The notes: generated by a model not told the origin, from the sequence alone. A DNA stretch of 26,873 nucleotides from Bacteroidales bacterium UBA4912 (GCA_002398875.1 DHCC01000023.1:42723-69595), one strand, 5' to 3'; positions 8,023 to 16,352 are shown, counted from the stretch's first letter. A program made the numbers and translations.

Positions 8023-10497
8023 CTAAAACTTAAGTTCAACTTTTTGTCCGCTATAATTGACAACCTTGTCAAACTTCTCAACCTTTTCCATTCCGTTCGC
8101 TTTGTTTTTTCCAACTCGCACAATATGAAACTTCCTCTGTGTTAGCATACCCGGGAACGATCCTTTCCGCTCACCTATTGTAAGCACCTTCTTAGCATCA
8201 TTCCAGGTAAACTTAATGGTTGAATAAATTCCATTTTCGTAATTATAGTTGTCGTTTTCATCCTCATAAAGAGTAAACTCACCATCAGCACCTTCATAAA
8301 TCTTAAGTTCCAGATTGTCCCAGTTCTTTTCTGTTGCATATTGCACCTCAGGTCCTATTGGGAGGATAGTTCCGGCTTTAATGTATAGGGGAATAATATC
8401 GATGCTTGTCTCTTTTGATATTTCCTGTCCACCTTCATAAGTTTCGTTTGTCCAGTAATCATACCATACGGTACCTGCCGGTAGATACAGGTTTGAGGTT
8501 TTATTCACAGTAAAGTCTACCTCTGAGTTTTTCTCCTCTCTCACACCATTTGCTCGTGTCCATCCTTCTTCTATGGTGGCCTTCACAATTTTTTCGGGAG
8601 TATATTGCGCTTCCACTACCGGAGCAACCAGAATGGATTTACCAAACATGAACTGATGTTTGATGTCCCAAACATTCTTATCCTCTGCAAAATCCATTAC
8701 AAGTGCACGCATAAAGCTCGACTGATTATTTGTTACTTCCCACGAGGTGGAATAAATATAAGGTAACAGAGAATATCGCAAATTAATTGTACACTCAATA
8801 GCATCGTATATAGGATCTCCCTTTACTCCAAAATTATAAATCTCCCTCGAGAGGTCGGTACCGTGCGAACGCATCATTGGGTTAAAAGCTCCGAATTGCA
8901 TCCAACGTACATACAATTCTTGAAACATCGGATTTCTTGAAGCCGATCCATCATTCCATGACTTATTGTATTCACCGGCAAAAAAACCACCAATATCGCT
9001 GTTCCAGTGTGGTATTCCGCACATGGAGAAATTCAATCCTGCAGGTATCTGATTGCGGAAGTTTTCCCATGATGTAAATACGTCACCCGACCATACATTG
9101 GCACCATATCGCTGCTGACCCGCAAATCCGGATCGCGTAAGAATAAATACTCTTTTGTCAGATGATAATGCCCGCTGATTGTCGTAAACACCACCAACAG
9201 TTACCAAAGGATAGGCATTTCTGACCTTTCTGAATGAGCCCATGGCTGTTTGATTATCCATATCAGAGGGCTTAAAACTCAAATGATCGGGTTCTGTTGA
9301 ATCCATCCACCATCCGTCTATACCTAACTTAAACAAGCCTTCATTAAGATGATTCCAATAAATTTCTCTCGCTTTGGGGTTGAAAGCGTCATATACACGT
9401 ACTCCCGACGGATAGTCCATATTGGGAGGCCAACTGGTGAGACCCGATTCGGGCCATGTACTGAAATTGTAAAGTGCCCCAATCTTATCCAATTGGCGGT
9501 ATTGCTTTGTGGCAGGTCCAAAAGAAGACCAAATTGAAATAATCATGTGAGCATTCATCTCATGAATCTCGTTTACCATTGCCTGAGGATTGGGAAACTC
9601 ATCATTAAGAAATTCCATAGCATTCCACAAATAGTTACTTCCCCAATATTGCCAGTCCTGAATAACACCATCAATAGGTACTCCAAGTTCGCGATATTTC
9701 TTTACAACACCAACGGTTTCATTCTGACTTTTATAACGCTCCTTACTTTGCCAGTATCCATAAGTCCACAACGGAAACATGGGAACCTGCCCTGTAAGAT
9801 CACGCATCTCAGCAATAACACCATCAGCATCTCCTCCATACATGAAATAGTAGTCTATACATTCTCCCACTTCAGAACTAAAAGATGTTTCGCCCGGTTT
9901 GTCTTTAAAGTTGGTTGGCGAATAGTTATCCCAGAAAAGGCCATAACCTTTCACAGACTGAAAAAATGTAACAAAATCCCATGTATTATTTTGAACCATG
10001 TGTACTTCCTGGTTTCTCTGCGACATTTTACCATTTTGAAGAATGCCAAGACCATAGATGGGTTCGTCCTTATCAAGAACATAAGACTGACTCACGCTAA
10101 AGGTTTTTACACCTGCATCGTTGAAGTCAGTAAATGTAGAACCGCCTTCTTTCTCAGTCAATAATGTTTTACCTTTACTGTTTCTGAAAGACACCTTTCC
10201 GTTTTGCAGGTTCAAAACCACCTCAACACTTTTACTCTTGAGCACCAGCTCTCCTCCCGCCTGTTTTGTTGTAAACTTCACATTATCAGGAGTTTTAATT
10301 ACAGACAAGCTCTCTTTTTGTACGTCTTCTCCCTCGGGTGATTTCACAACTCTAACAATTGATGATCCATAGAACTGAATCTCTATATCCATAGAGTTAA
10401 CCTTAGCGCTAACTCCCAGTCCTGTTTTTTCATACGATTGAGCAAAGCCGGTTGAAAATAACATCATCAGGCTAAGTACGGCAACAATTCTTCTCAT
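8023..10497 (-). CDS. GH31 alpha-xylosidase / alpha-glucosidase
   Basis: This is an 824-aa exported GH31 enzyme with a signal peptide ending at FAQ (residues 18-20). An N-terminal GH31 sandwich (25-225) leads into the barrel (about 238-590). The barrel shows GYWQSKERYKSQ (247-258), nucleophile Asp399 in GWWMDSTEPD, and acid/base Asp472 in RYGANVWSGD. C-terminal sandwich and DUF5110-like domains finish the protein. The WQSKERYKS and STEPD signatures fit the alpha-xylosidase-rich GH31 clade used in xyloglucan breakdown. No PA14 insertion is visible, unlike some described Bacteroides xyloglucan alpha-xylosidases. It is separated by 16 AT-rich bases from the GH43 stop, so probably cotranscribed. 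In context it would remove alpha-xylose after outer sugars are gone. Alpha-glucosidase is the main alternative. Confidence 0.87.
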   Translation of the reverse strand: MRRIVAVLSLMMLFSTGFAQSYEKTGLGVSAKVNSMDIEIQFYGSSIVRVVKSPEGEDVQKESLSVIKTPDNVKFTTKQAGGELVLKSKSVEVVLNLQNGKVSFRNSKGKTLLTEKEGGSTFTDFNDAGVKTFSVSQSYVLDKDEPIYGLGILQNGKMSQRNQEVHMVQNNTWDFVTFFQSVKGYGLFWDNYSPTNFKDKPGETSFSSEVGECIDYYFMYGGDADGVIAEMRDLTGQVPMFPLWTYGYWQSKERYKSQNETVGVVKKYRELGVPIDGVIQDWQYWGSNYLWNAMEFLNDEFPNPQAMVNEIHEMNAHMIISIWSSFGPATKQYRQLDKIGALYNFSTWPESGLTSWPPNMDYPSGVRVYDAFNPKAREIYWNHLNEGLFKLGIDGWWMDSTEPDHLSFKPSDMDNQTAMGSFRKVRNAYPLVTVGGVYDNQRALSSDKRVFILTRSGFAGQQRYGANVWSGDVFTSWENFRNQIPAGLNFSMCGIPHWNSDIGGFFAGEYNKSWNDGSASRNPMFQELYVRWMQFGAFNPMMRSHGTDLSREIYNFGVKGDPIYDAIECTINLRYSLLPYIYSTSWEVTNNQSSFMRALVMDFAEDKNVWDIKHQFMFGKSILVAPVVEAQYTPEKIVKATIEEGWTRANGVREEKNSEVDFTVNKTSNLYLPAGTVWYDYWTNETYEGGQEISKETSIDIIPLYIKAGTILPIGPEVQYATEKNWDNLELKIYEGADGEFTLYEDENDNYNYENGIYSTIKFTWNDAKKVLTIGERKGSFPGMLTQRKFHIVRVGKNKANGMEKVEKFDKVVNYSGQKVELKF

Positions 10498-10513
10498 TAT
10501 TTTTATATTTTAT

Positions 10514-11902
10514 TTATTTATTTAATTTCCACCAATCGAAGTTGAACAATTCACCTTCGCTACCTTTAAATACAAAGCAAATGTCGTGTACACCATTGAT
10601 TTTCTTTATATTGCTTTTTACGGTTGCCCACTTTAACCATCCACCTGTATTTTCCACATCTATTGTACCAATCAATTCACCGTCTGGATTGCTTAACCTG
10701 ATTTCAATTTTACCACCTTGCGAAAAAGACGCCACACTTGCTTCAAAGGTTTTAGCGCCTTTTCCAAAATCGACGTTTCTTACTTTTAGATAATCGCCGT
10801 TTTCAATTTTTGTTACATACACTCCTTCTTGACTATTACCGGCAGTCTTTAAGCCTTCGCTCCAAGCTATGGTTTCGGCTTCAACCCTTTGATAAGGGTC
10901 TAAATTAGCAATATTGTTGATCACTCCCTCTTTGGTTGGGGTGATGAGCGGAATGCTGCCATCCGTGTTGTAGCTGAATTGCTCCACACTTACAGAACGC
11001 TTAAAACCTTGTTCCGACAAAGCCTGATCGTGATAAAAGATATACGAATTTCCCTTGAAATCAATGACTCCCGCATGGTTGGTAAAGGCTAAATGGTCCG
11101 CCCTTTTCATAATCTGACCTTTGTATGTCCAGGGTCCTTCCGGAGAGTTAGCGGTAGAGTAAGAGATATATTCAGGTATACCTTCCGCAGCATAGATCAT
11201 GTAATACAGGTTGTTGCGTTTGTAAAACCAAGGCCCTTCGGTATAAGTGGTTCCTGGTTTTCCGTCTCTACCTTCTTTGGAACCAAAGGCTTCTGCTGTC
11301 ATTTCTATTGAGACTATCCCATTCTGTCCAATACTGTGGTCGTATGAAGTCATATCTTCGTTCAACTTTACATACCACAGACTTGGGTTTCCCCAAAACA
11401 ACCATGCCTGGCCATTGTTGTCAATTGCCACAGTGGGGTCTATATCCTGCCAAATATGATCGCTGTTGATCAGGCGTTTCCCAATTGGATCAGTAAACGG
11501 TCCTGTAGGAGAGTCGGAAACCAGCACCGAAATACCTTCACCATGAATGGGAACATAAAGATAAAACTTACCATTTCGCTCTATACATTGCGGTGCCCAG
11601 GCCCCGTTTGTTTTGTCCATCCAGGCAAAGTCTTTTAACGAAGCTACAACACCGTGGTCAGTCCAGTTCACCATATCTTTCGACGAATAACAACGCCAGT
11701 CGTACATAGTAAAGAAATTATTTACCGTTGAGTCCTCGTCGTGTGAGCTATAAAGGTATACTGTGCCGTCGTATACCATTGGCGCAGGATCCGCAGTAAA
11801 ATTGGTTTGAATGATAGGATTTTGTGCTTTAGTTGATAGTGAAACTACAACAGCTGCACCTACAAGGAAAATTTTATAAAATGTGTTCAAAATTTTGTTC
11901 AT
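10514..11902 (-). CDS. GH43 arabinofuranosidase/xylosidase with CBM6
   Basis: This is a 462-aa exported enzyme with signal peptide to about residue 26 (STKAQ). The five-bladed GH43 propeller spans 30-330. The three expected acidic residues are visible: base Asp38 in TADPAPMVYDG, the pKa-modulating Asp155 in DIDPTV, and acid Glu222 in TEGPWFYKR. A CBM6 module occupies 336-460, opening PYQRVEAE and containing ENGDYLKV and FNFDWWKL. The overall pattern (FTADPAP, DHGVV, VLVSDSPTGPF, TEGPWF) resembles arabinoxylan arabinofuranohydrolase/XynD-like members. In context it would release alpha-L-arabinofuranose exposed by the upstream GH146/GH127 enzyme. It begins 20 bases after the small frame at 11923-12138. 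Linkage specificity cannot be read from sequence. Confidence 0.87.
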   Translation of the reverse strand: MNKILNTFYKIFLVGAAVVVSLSTKAQNPIIQTNFTADPAPMVYDGTVYLYSSHDEDSTVNNFFTMYDWRCYSSKDMVNWTDHGVVASLKDFAWMDKTNGAWAPQCIERNGKFYLYVPIHGEGISVLVSDSPTGPFTDPIGKRLINSDHIWQDIDPTVAIDNNGQAWLFWGNPSLWYVKLNEDMTSYDHSIGQNGIVSIEMTAEAFGSKEGRDGKPGTTYTEGPWFYKRNNLYYMIYAAEGIPEYISYSTANSPEGPWTYKGQIMKRADHLAFTNHAGVIDFKGNSYIFYHDQALSEQGFKRSVSVEQFSYNTDGSIPLITPTKEGVINNIANLDPYQRVEAETIAWSEGLKTAGNSQEGVYVTKIENGDYLKVRNVDFGKGAKTFEASVASFSQGGKIEIRLSNPDGELIGTIDVENTGGWLKWATVKSNIKKINGVHDICFVFKGSEGELFNFDWWKLNK

Positions 11903-11922
11903 TGTGCGTTTATTTTATTAAT

Positions 11923-12138
11923 TTATTTATCCATCACTATATTCTTAAAAAAACAGCCTATTACTACCTTTTTACTTGAAGAACTGCAAATTACATAACT
12001 AGTGTAAGTATTTCCTAAATATGCAAACTTAATCGAATAGACTTTGTCATTGATATGTACCTGTTTGTTAAATGATACCTGTTTGCTGATCCTCTCTATT
12101 AATAAATCCTCAAGTATGAGTGACTTCCTCTTCTGCAC
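11923..12138 (-). CDS. Downstream fragment of the split secreted-protein gene
   Basis: This frame can only start from GTG (12136-12138), or be read through from the TAG at 12163-12165 boundary by frameshifting. No convincing RBS precedes the GTG. The peptide includes KSLILEDLLIERIS and VYSIKFAYLGN, which look like coherent protein. It lies 20 bases before the GH43 start. The simplest reading is that it is the C-terminus of the gene at 12141-12809, not an independent small gene. Function unknown. Confidence 0.4.
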   Translation of the reverse strand: MQKRKSLILEDLLIERISKQVSFNKQVHINDKVYSIKFAYLGNTYTSYVICSSSSKKVVIGCFFKNIVMDK

Positions 12139-12140
12139 AT

Positions 12141-12809
12141 TTATATTCTCAGGATTTTTTTTCTAGTTATGGAGAAATCAATGTAGTCATTTGATATTGA
12201 ATCTGTAGAGGCAATATTGTACTCTAAATAGCTTTTCTGAACAAAATCGTCAAAGAAGTCTGAACCAGACTTGATAGTGTCAATCTTACTTATTTTACCT
12301 GAGTAATATATGAGAGACAATGTGTCAATGTTAATTTCAAGCTCCAGTAACTTTTGAGCCTGTTGCATAAATTCTTTTGATAATATCTCTTTAGTTTTAT
12401 CAGGGAGTAATCTCCTGTCATAAATTTCCTGATGAATATAGCCTGGAACGACATAATACTCGTAAATTTTTGATCCATTAAAACCTGTTCCTCTATTACT
12501 TTTAATTGAGGAATAAACAGGCTCTCCCCCAGAAAAATAATTACGATAATAAATATATCTAATCGAGTCTGAAATAGATTCGACAAACGAAATGTTCACA
12601 AATTCGTACTCATTTGCATTTGTAATATTTTCAGTATTCCAATTACTAAATAAATTTCTGAAATTTGTCTCGCACGATGTTATATTTTCTCCATATTCAT
12701 ATATACTAACTGGTTCTTCCAATGGATTCGATATCTTATTACTTTGGGACTGACCATATATTTGGATATGGCAGGACAACAGCATAATTATCAGCAATCT
12801 TCTTCTCAT
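12141..12809 (-). CDS. Hypothetical secreted protein, upstream part of the split gene
   Basis: This 222-codon frame starts at ATG directly behind a run of eight A's and has a hydrophobic signal sequence (residues 4-19, then IYGQSQ). The mature part is rich in Ser, Asn, Ile and Tyr and poor in Gly/Ala, with YIYYRNYF (about 85-92) and many acidic residues. No enzyme or binding motif is recognised. It begins 39 bases after the stop of the broken lipoprotein gene and lies within the PUL transcript. As written it ends ITRKKILRI at TAA 12141-12143, immediately after the A8 tract. If the frameshift is real, this is the truncated product made; if not, it is the N-terminal three quarters of a 295-aa protein. 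Confidence 0.6.
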   Translation of the reverse strand: MRRRLLIIMLLSCHIQIYGQSQSNKISNPLEEPVSIYEYGENITSCETNFRNLFSNWNTENITNANEYEFVNISFVESISDSIRYIYYRNYFSGGEPVYSSIKSNRGTGFNGSKIYEYYVVPGYIHQEIYDRRLLPDKTKEILSKEFMQQAQKLLELEINIDTLSLIYYSGKISKIDTIKSGSDFFDDFVQKSYLEYNIASTDSISNDYIDFSITRKKILRI

Positions 12810-12848
12810 TTTTTTTTGTTTGTTGGAATATTAAAGGTTGTGATAAGA

Positions 12849-13265
12849 CTAATTCAATTCGTCGGGCCTCACATACTCAATACCTGTGCCATTAGCACCA
12901 CCACCATCAATTCTGAATCCGTTATCAAAAAATGATATTTGTGCACCCAGACCTATTTTGTGTGTCCAAGCCCAACCAAAATTTAAATGTCCATCAAATC
13001 CAGATGAAAATGAAAATTCTATAACTTTAGCATCACAACTAAATCCCAAAGCACAATCAGAATATGCATTTAATGATTTATCATTGATGGATTTAACACC
13101 CATAACCTTTTCTCCATAAACATTGCAAATAATGTTATAATACCAAACTCTAATATTGAAGTAATTGTATGCTTCATCAGTAACTGACCATGTGTATGAT
13201 ATAGGTCCATTGAGGTCTGGAGGTATTGAATCTGTATAGGATCTTATTGTCGGAAACACTTGCAT
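12849..13265 (-). CDS. C-terminal fragment of the broken lipoprotein gene (138 aa)
   Basis: This frame can start at ATG 13263-13265, but coding-like sequence extends upstream without a stop to the A9 tract (GIIYDKFLYFIHFPIEEK). The ATG is therefore probably an internal Met. It has no signal peptide of its own. The C-terminal third is Gly- and aromatic-rich (SSGFDGHLNFGWAWTHKIG, FRIDGGGANG), which looks like a beta-rich surface or binding domain. No family is recognised. It stops 39 bases before the start of the next secreted protein. Confidence 0.45.
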   Translation of the reverse strand: MQVFPTIRSYTDSIPPDLNGPISYTWSVTDEAYNYFNIRVWYYNIICNVYGEKVMGVKSINDKSLNAYSDCALGFSCDAKVIEFSFSSGFDGHLNFGWAWTHKIGLGAQISFFDNGFRIDGGGANGTGIEYVRPDELN

Positions 13266-13311
13266 TTGGATTTTTTCCTCTATCGGGAAATGGATGAAGT
13301 ATAAAAATTTA

Positions 13312-13542
13312 TCATATATAATTCCATTTTTTTTTCGAAATGATACATTGAGTATTTAGAATCTGTCCTTCATGTTGCCATTTTAAATTGACAATACCAA
13401 GATCATTCTTCTTAAAAATATAAGTCGGATTTGAAGAAAACAATTCCTTATTATTTCTTAGAGTTGCCTGTAATTTCTCTTCAGATGTTGGAATCAATAG
13501 ATCTAAAAAATCAGCATAGTTTTCCGCAAACTCTCTATTTTC
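13312..13542 (-). CDS. Middle fragment of the broken lipoprotein gene
   Basis: Open frame directly after the TGA at 13543-13545 and in the same frame. It starts ENREFAENYADFLDLLIPTS and includes TYIFKKNDLGIVNLKWQHEG. The only internal start is a TTG at 13495-13497 without a convincing RBS. It ends a few codons past the A9 tract (SKKKWNYI, TGA). It is best read as part of the gene at 12849-13932. Confidence 0.4.
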   Translation of the reverse strand, partial: ENREFAENYADFLDLLIPTSEEKLQATLRNNKELFSSNPTYIFKKNDLGIVNLKWQHEGQILNTQCIISKKKWNYI

Positions 13543-13932
13543 TCATATTTTAAAATGATTGGAACTTTCATTATATATTATAAAGTAGGAATTATTTTTA
13601 ACTAATCGCTTTTTTATTGTCTCCAGATCTTCAATACTGACGATTTCCTGAACAAATTCATAAGAGATTAACTTAAGTCCACTATGCATTGTTAGAAAGT
13701 TATATTCGATGACTTTATCTAGCTGAGCTTCCCATATCGCTAAATTTTCTGGTTTTTTGAACTTTTTATTTATAAACTTGAACTCCATCGGCGATTGCTC
13801 AAATCTGCTTTCATAGAGTTGCACACGTTGGACGTCTGGTAATCCAGTTAATGACTCTGAACAACTTTGTGCTATTAACATGAAAATTACGGCAATAAAA
13901 ATTGACGATTTTATACAATTTACTTTACTCAT
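13543..13932 (-). CDS. Hypothetical lipoprotein, N-terminal fragment (129 aa)
   Basis: This frame has a clear lipoprotein signal: hydrophobic IFIAVIFMLI (11-20) and lipobox ending at Cys24, followed by SES, so it probably goes to the outer membrane. The rest is a mixed alpha/beta-looking, Lys/Glu-rich sequence (ENLAIWEAQLDKVIEYNFL) with no motif I can name. It stops at TGA, right after SSNHFKI. The same frame continues coding-like beyond this TGA, so the truncated product is probably not the ancestral protein. A single C-to-T change at an Arg CGA codon would explain the stop. Confidence 0.55.
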   Translation of the reverse strand: MSKVNCIKSSIFIAVIFMLIAQSCSESLTGLPDVQRVQLYESRFEQSPMEFKFINKKFKKPENLAIWEAQLDKVIEYNFLTMHSGLKLISYEFVQEIVSIEDLETIKKRLVKNNSYFIIYNESSNHFKI

Positions 13933-13946
13933 ATTTTCGATGTAAT

Positions 13947-16352
13947 TTAGTTTCTCGATTGGCCTTGTTTTAGCAAACGGATATAGTATACAGCCCCGGC
14001 AGTATTGTTGGGCAGAGGCTGGAATTTAACCCTTATTTTTTCTTTACCTTCAACCATCTTTACGGGGATCTCATACTCCACATCCTTAAATGCAGATTGG
14101 TTCCAACGGCCAGTATTATCTTCAGTCAACAACTTTTCATCGTCGATGTATATATCAAATTTCCGACCTCCATACTCAGCACCCCAATAGCGAACCATAA
14201 GGCTAAGGTTGGCTTCAGAATTGGTTTTCATTTCATAACTAAAAAAACCACCTCTGTTTGCTTCGCGATAGAATTGGTTGTTACTGTTGCCTGAATTTGA
14301 GAACTCATTAAGCATGGCATGATCGGTTTCCGGTTGCTGTTCACCCGTTGCCACAAAATCAATTGTACGCTTTTCAATAGCTATCCTCTCGTTTTCTATT
14401 GCAGTCAGCGAATCTTTATATGTTTTTAGCCCATCGCTCGTAAGTGCCAGCCAGTAAATCATATATCTTGCATCATGTATATTTGCAAATGGCACGAGTG
14501 TAACATCCATCGGATTCTCCATTTCCACATTTAATTTGAAATGCAAAGGCTCATTATTTATCGGAATTAATTTTTCTGCAATATTTTGTAAATCATCCTC
14601 TACCAAAATTGGTGCCTGATCAACCGGTAACATCTTACCACCCGGATATTGCGCCCAGCGTCCATCGTCAGCTAGCAATCCTCTCAAATCTTCAGTCCCG
14701 GTTTCCGCACCTAACAGTATTGGGCCACGCATAAATGCTATGTAGTTACTAACATTTGGCAACTGTTCAACCCTGTTATGCATTGGCAACTCTACTTCAA
14801 CGACATCGCCCTTCTTCCATTGCCGTTTGATACAAATATATGAGGAAGGTAGAGAAGAATATTCGACCTCTTTCTTGTTTACAAAAATTTTAAGAAGTCC
14901 TTCTTTTACCCATTCTGGATAACGTATCATGATAGGAAATTCGGCAGACCCATCAGTAATGGTAAGCTTCGTGCCTTCTTCGTAGGGAAATTTTGTATCC
15001 TGTCTGAGTTCAATCTTTTTATCCTTCCAGTTGAGTTCGCTGGCAATAAAAAGGTTAATAAATAATGAATCGCCAGCATGAGTGTATATAAACTGATTGT
15101 ATTTGCTGTGGTTTTCCATACCTGTACCCACACAACACCACATAGCATTGTTGGGGGTAGAATAAACACGGTAATGACGGGGACGTGCAGTGGTGAAATA
15201 TACATATCCTCCATGTTCAGGGTGCTGAGTAGAGAGGATGTGATTGAACAGCGTCCGTTCATAATAATCGGCATAATGAGCCGAAGGATGCATGCGAAAG
15301 AGGTCTTCTGTTAGTTTCAGCATGTTATATGAGTTACAAGTCTCCGGTCCATCAACATCATTAATATAATCGCCACTAGATGCGATACTGGGGAAATGTT
15401 CCCGGCGACTATTTCCTCCGAAAGCCAGCGTTCTGTTTGTTACTATAGTCTCCCACGAAAAGCTTCCCGCGTCTTCATATACTTTGTCGCCACTCAGTTC
15501 AGCAATCCTGGTGAATCCGATAAACTTAGGTATCTGCGTGTTGGCGTGCCAGTTGTCGAGATGATCAACCCCTTTCGACAAGGGGTCAAGAAATATCCTG
15601 TGCGAATATCTCTTGGCTGCTTCAAGATATTTTTTATCTCCGCTAATCTGATATGCATCAGCATAGATCTCATTCATACCTCCATGCTCGGTATTGAGCA
15701 TCGTCTGCATCTGCTCATCATTAAAGCCGGAAGTAATATCGATACCCCAATCACAAAACTGCAGGAAAAGATTTTTGGCATTCTCATTGTCGCAATAGAG
15801 CCACGCATCCCTCAAACCGGCATACATCTTATGCAGGTTGTAAAAGGGTGCCCATGACGACTGGTATATACCTATGTCGCCCTTCTTGAATGACGACCAC
15901 AACTCGGCGCTATTAGGAAACCCGCCTATATAACCCCTGCCCCATTCTGCATTATTTACTGCATTTGCTTCCAGGCACTCCTGAAGCTCACAAAGCATGT
16001 ACTCCATTCGTTCTTTGCAGATTTTATCACCTGTTGCAGCGTAATTGATTGCCATCGCTGAAAGATAGTGACCTGCCACATGACCATCCAGACCATCCCA
16101 GTTGGGATAGCTCTCGGCCTTCTTTGGCAAACCTGCAGTTTTTCGATATGGGGCCAGCAAGCGATCCACATCATACTGCATTAACACCTCCAGATTCAAG
16201 TCACGAGCATGCTTCAGCGGTCCATCCAGCAGCGTTACATCTGAAACCGGGAACTGGTTGTTATATAGTTTATCCTGTGCCTGTATAGAGGTATAACAGA
16301 TAAATAGTGCAACTAACAACCCAATTGTTTTTCTTTTCATATTTTTTGGCAT
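13947..16352 (-). CDS. GH146/GH127 beta-L-arabinofuranosidase (DUF1680 fold)
   Basis: This is an 801-aa exported enzyme; Met5 may be the true start, with a signal peptide ending at IQAQ (about residue 26). The (alpha/alpha)6 catalytic domain spans about 30-430. Diagnostic motifs are HGGMNE (223-228), GGNSRREHF (312-320, candidate acid/base Glu318), GPETCNSYNMLKL (Glu337, Cys339) and WCCVGTGMENH (Cys406, Cys407). In the studied HypBA1 enzyme the equivalent Glu and three Cys hold zinc, and one Cys is the nucleophile. Beta-sandwich domains follow. The last 130 residues (RYWGAEYGGRKFDIYID) match the substrate-binding domain described for GH146. The overall length also fits GH146 better than the shorter GH127 prototype. 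It would remove terminal beta-L-Araf, exposing residues for GH43. Confidence 0.87.
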   Translation of the reverse strand: MPKNMKRKTIGLLVALFICYTSIQAQDKLYNNQFPVSDVTLLDGPLKHARDLNLEVLMQYDVDRLLAPYRKTAGLPKKAESYPNWDGLDGHVAGHYLSAMAINYAATGDKICKERMEYMLCELQECLEANAVNNAEWGRGYIGGFPNSAELWSSFKKGDIGIYQSSWAPFYNLHKMYAGLRDAWLYCDNENAKNLFLQFCDWGIDITSGFNDEQMQTMLNTEHGGMNEIYADAYQISGDKKYLEAAKRYSHRIFLDPLSKGVDHLDNWHANTQIPKFIGFTRIAELSGDKVYEDAGSFSWETIVTNRTLAFGGNSRREHFPSIASSGDYINDVDGPETCNSYNMLKLTEDLFRMHPSAHYADYYERTLFNHILSTQHPEHGGYVYFTTARPRHYRVYSTPNNAMWCCVGTGMENHSKYNQFIYTHAGDSLFINLFIASELNWKDKKIELRQDTKFPYEEGTKLTITDGSAEFPIMIRYPEWVKEGLLKIFVNKKEVEYSSLPSSYICIKRQWKKGDVVEVELPMHNRVEQLPNVSNYIAFMRGPILLGAETGTEDLRGLLADDGRWAQYPGGKMLPVDQAPILVEDDLQNIAEKLIPINNEPLHFKLNVEMENPMDVTLVPFANIHDARYMIYWLALTSDGLKTYKDSLTAIENERIAIEKRTIDFVATGEQQPETDHAMLNEFSNSGNSNNQFYREANRGGFFSYEMKTNSEANLSLMVRYWGAEYGGRKFDIYIDDEKLLTEDNTGRWNQSAFKDVEYEIPVKMVEGKEKIRVKFQPLPNNTAGAVYYIRLLKQGQSRN

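Larger units (their letters stand above)
11923..12809 (-). pseudogene. Secreted protein of unknown function, split by a frameshift at an A8 tract
   Basis: Two open frames, 12141-12809 and 11923-12138, appear to be one gene. The sense strand reads AGA AAA AAA ATC just before the stop of the first frame (A8 at 12155-12162). Adding one A, or a -1 ribosomal slip on the heptamer A AAA AAA, continues as K-K-N-P-E-N-I-N-V-Q-K-R-K-S into the second frame. It then runs to its TAA with no further stop. The span of 887 bases plus one gives 296 codons including stop, about 295 aa. The joined product has an N-terminal signal peptide (MRRRLLIIMLL, cleavage near YGQ). I recognise no family. Whether this is a mutation, a phase-variable switch, recoding or a sequencing error is open. 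Confidence 0.6.
12849..13932 (-). pseudogene. Broken lipoprotein gene: in-frame TGA plus A9-tract frameshift
   Basis: Three consecutive open frames resolve into one gene. From ATG 13932 the frame gives a lipoprotein signal (LIAQSC, Cys24) and runs to TGA at 13543-13545. In the same frame it continues ENREFAENYADFLDLL and on through 13312, with no other stop. At the A9 tract (13327-13335 on the plus strand as T9), removing one A switches cleanly to the third frame: CIISKKNGIIYDKFLYF, then FPIEEKIQMQVFPTIRSYT, ending at 12849. The 1084-base span minus one base is 361 codons including stop. Two lesions suggest real decay, but both lesion types also occur as assembly errors. It starts 14 bases after the GH146 stop. 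No family recognised. Confidence 0.62.

Noticed and set aside
9547..10164. 205-codon plus-strand open frame
   Set aside because: It lies wholly inside the GH31 gene, whose frame carries all catalytic motifs. Its translation is low-complexity Ile/Asn/Thr/His-rich with no RBS or family signature.
13543..13545. TGA read as an amino acid (selenocysteine or alternative code)
   Set aside because: No SECIS-like hairpin was apparent, other genes here use TGA as a normal stop (for example 529-531), and the same gene carries a second lesion. Nonsense mutation or error is simpler.
11923..13932. One shared programmed-frameshift mechanism for both broken genes
   Set aside because: Repair needs +1 base at the A8 tract but -1 base at the A9 tract, so the shifts are in opposite directions. 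Only the A8 site is a proper -1 heptamer.
15396..15857. 153-codon plus-strand open frame
   Set aside because: It is antisense to the conserved GH146/GH127 catalytic domain, with no protein-like features; a shadow frame.
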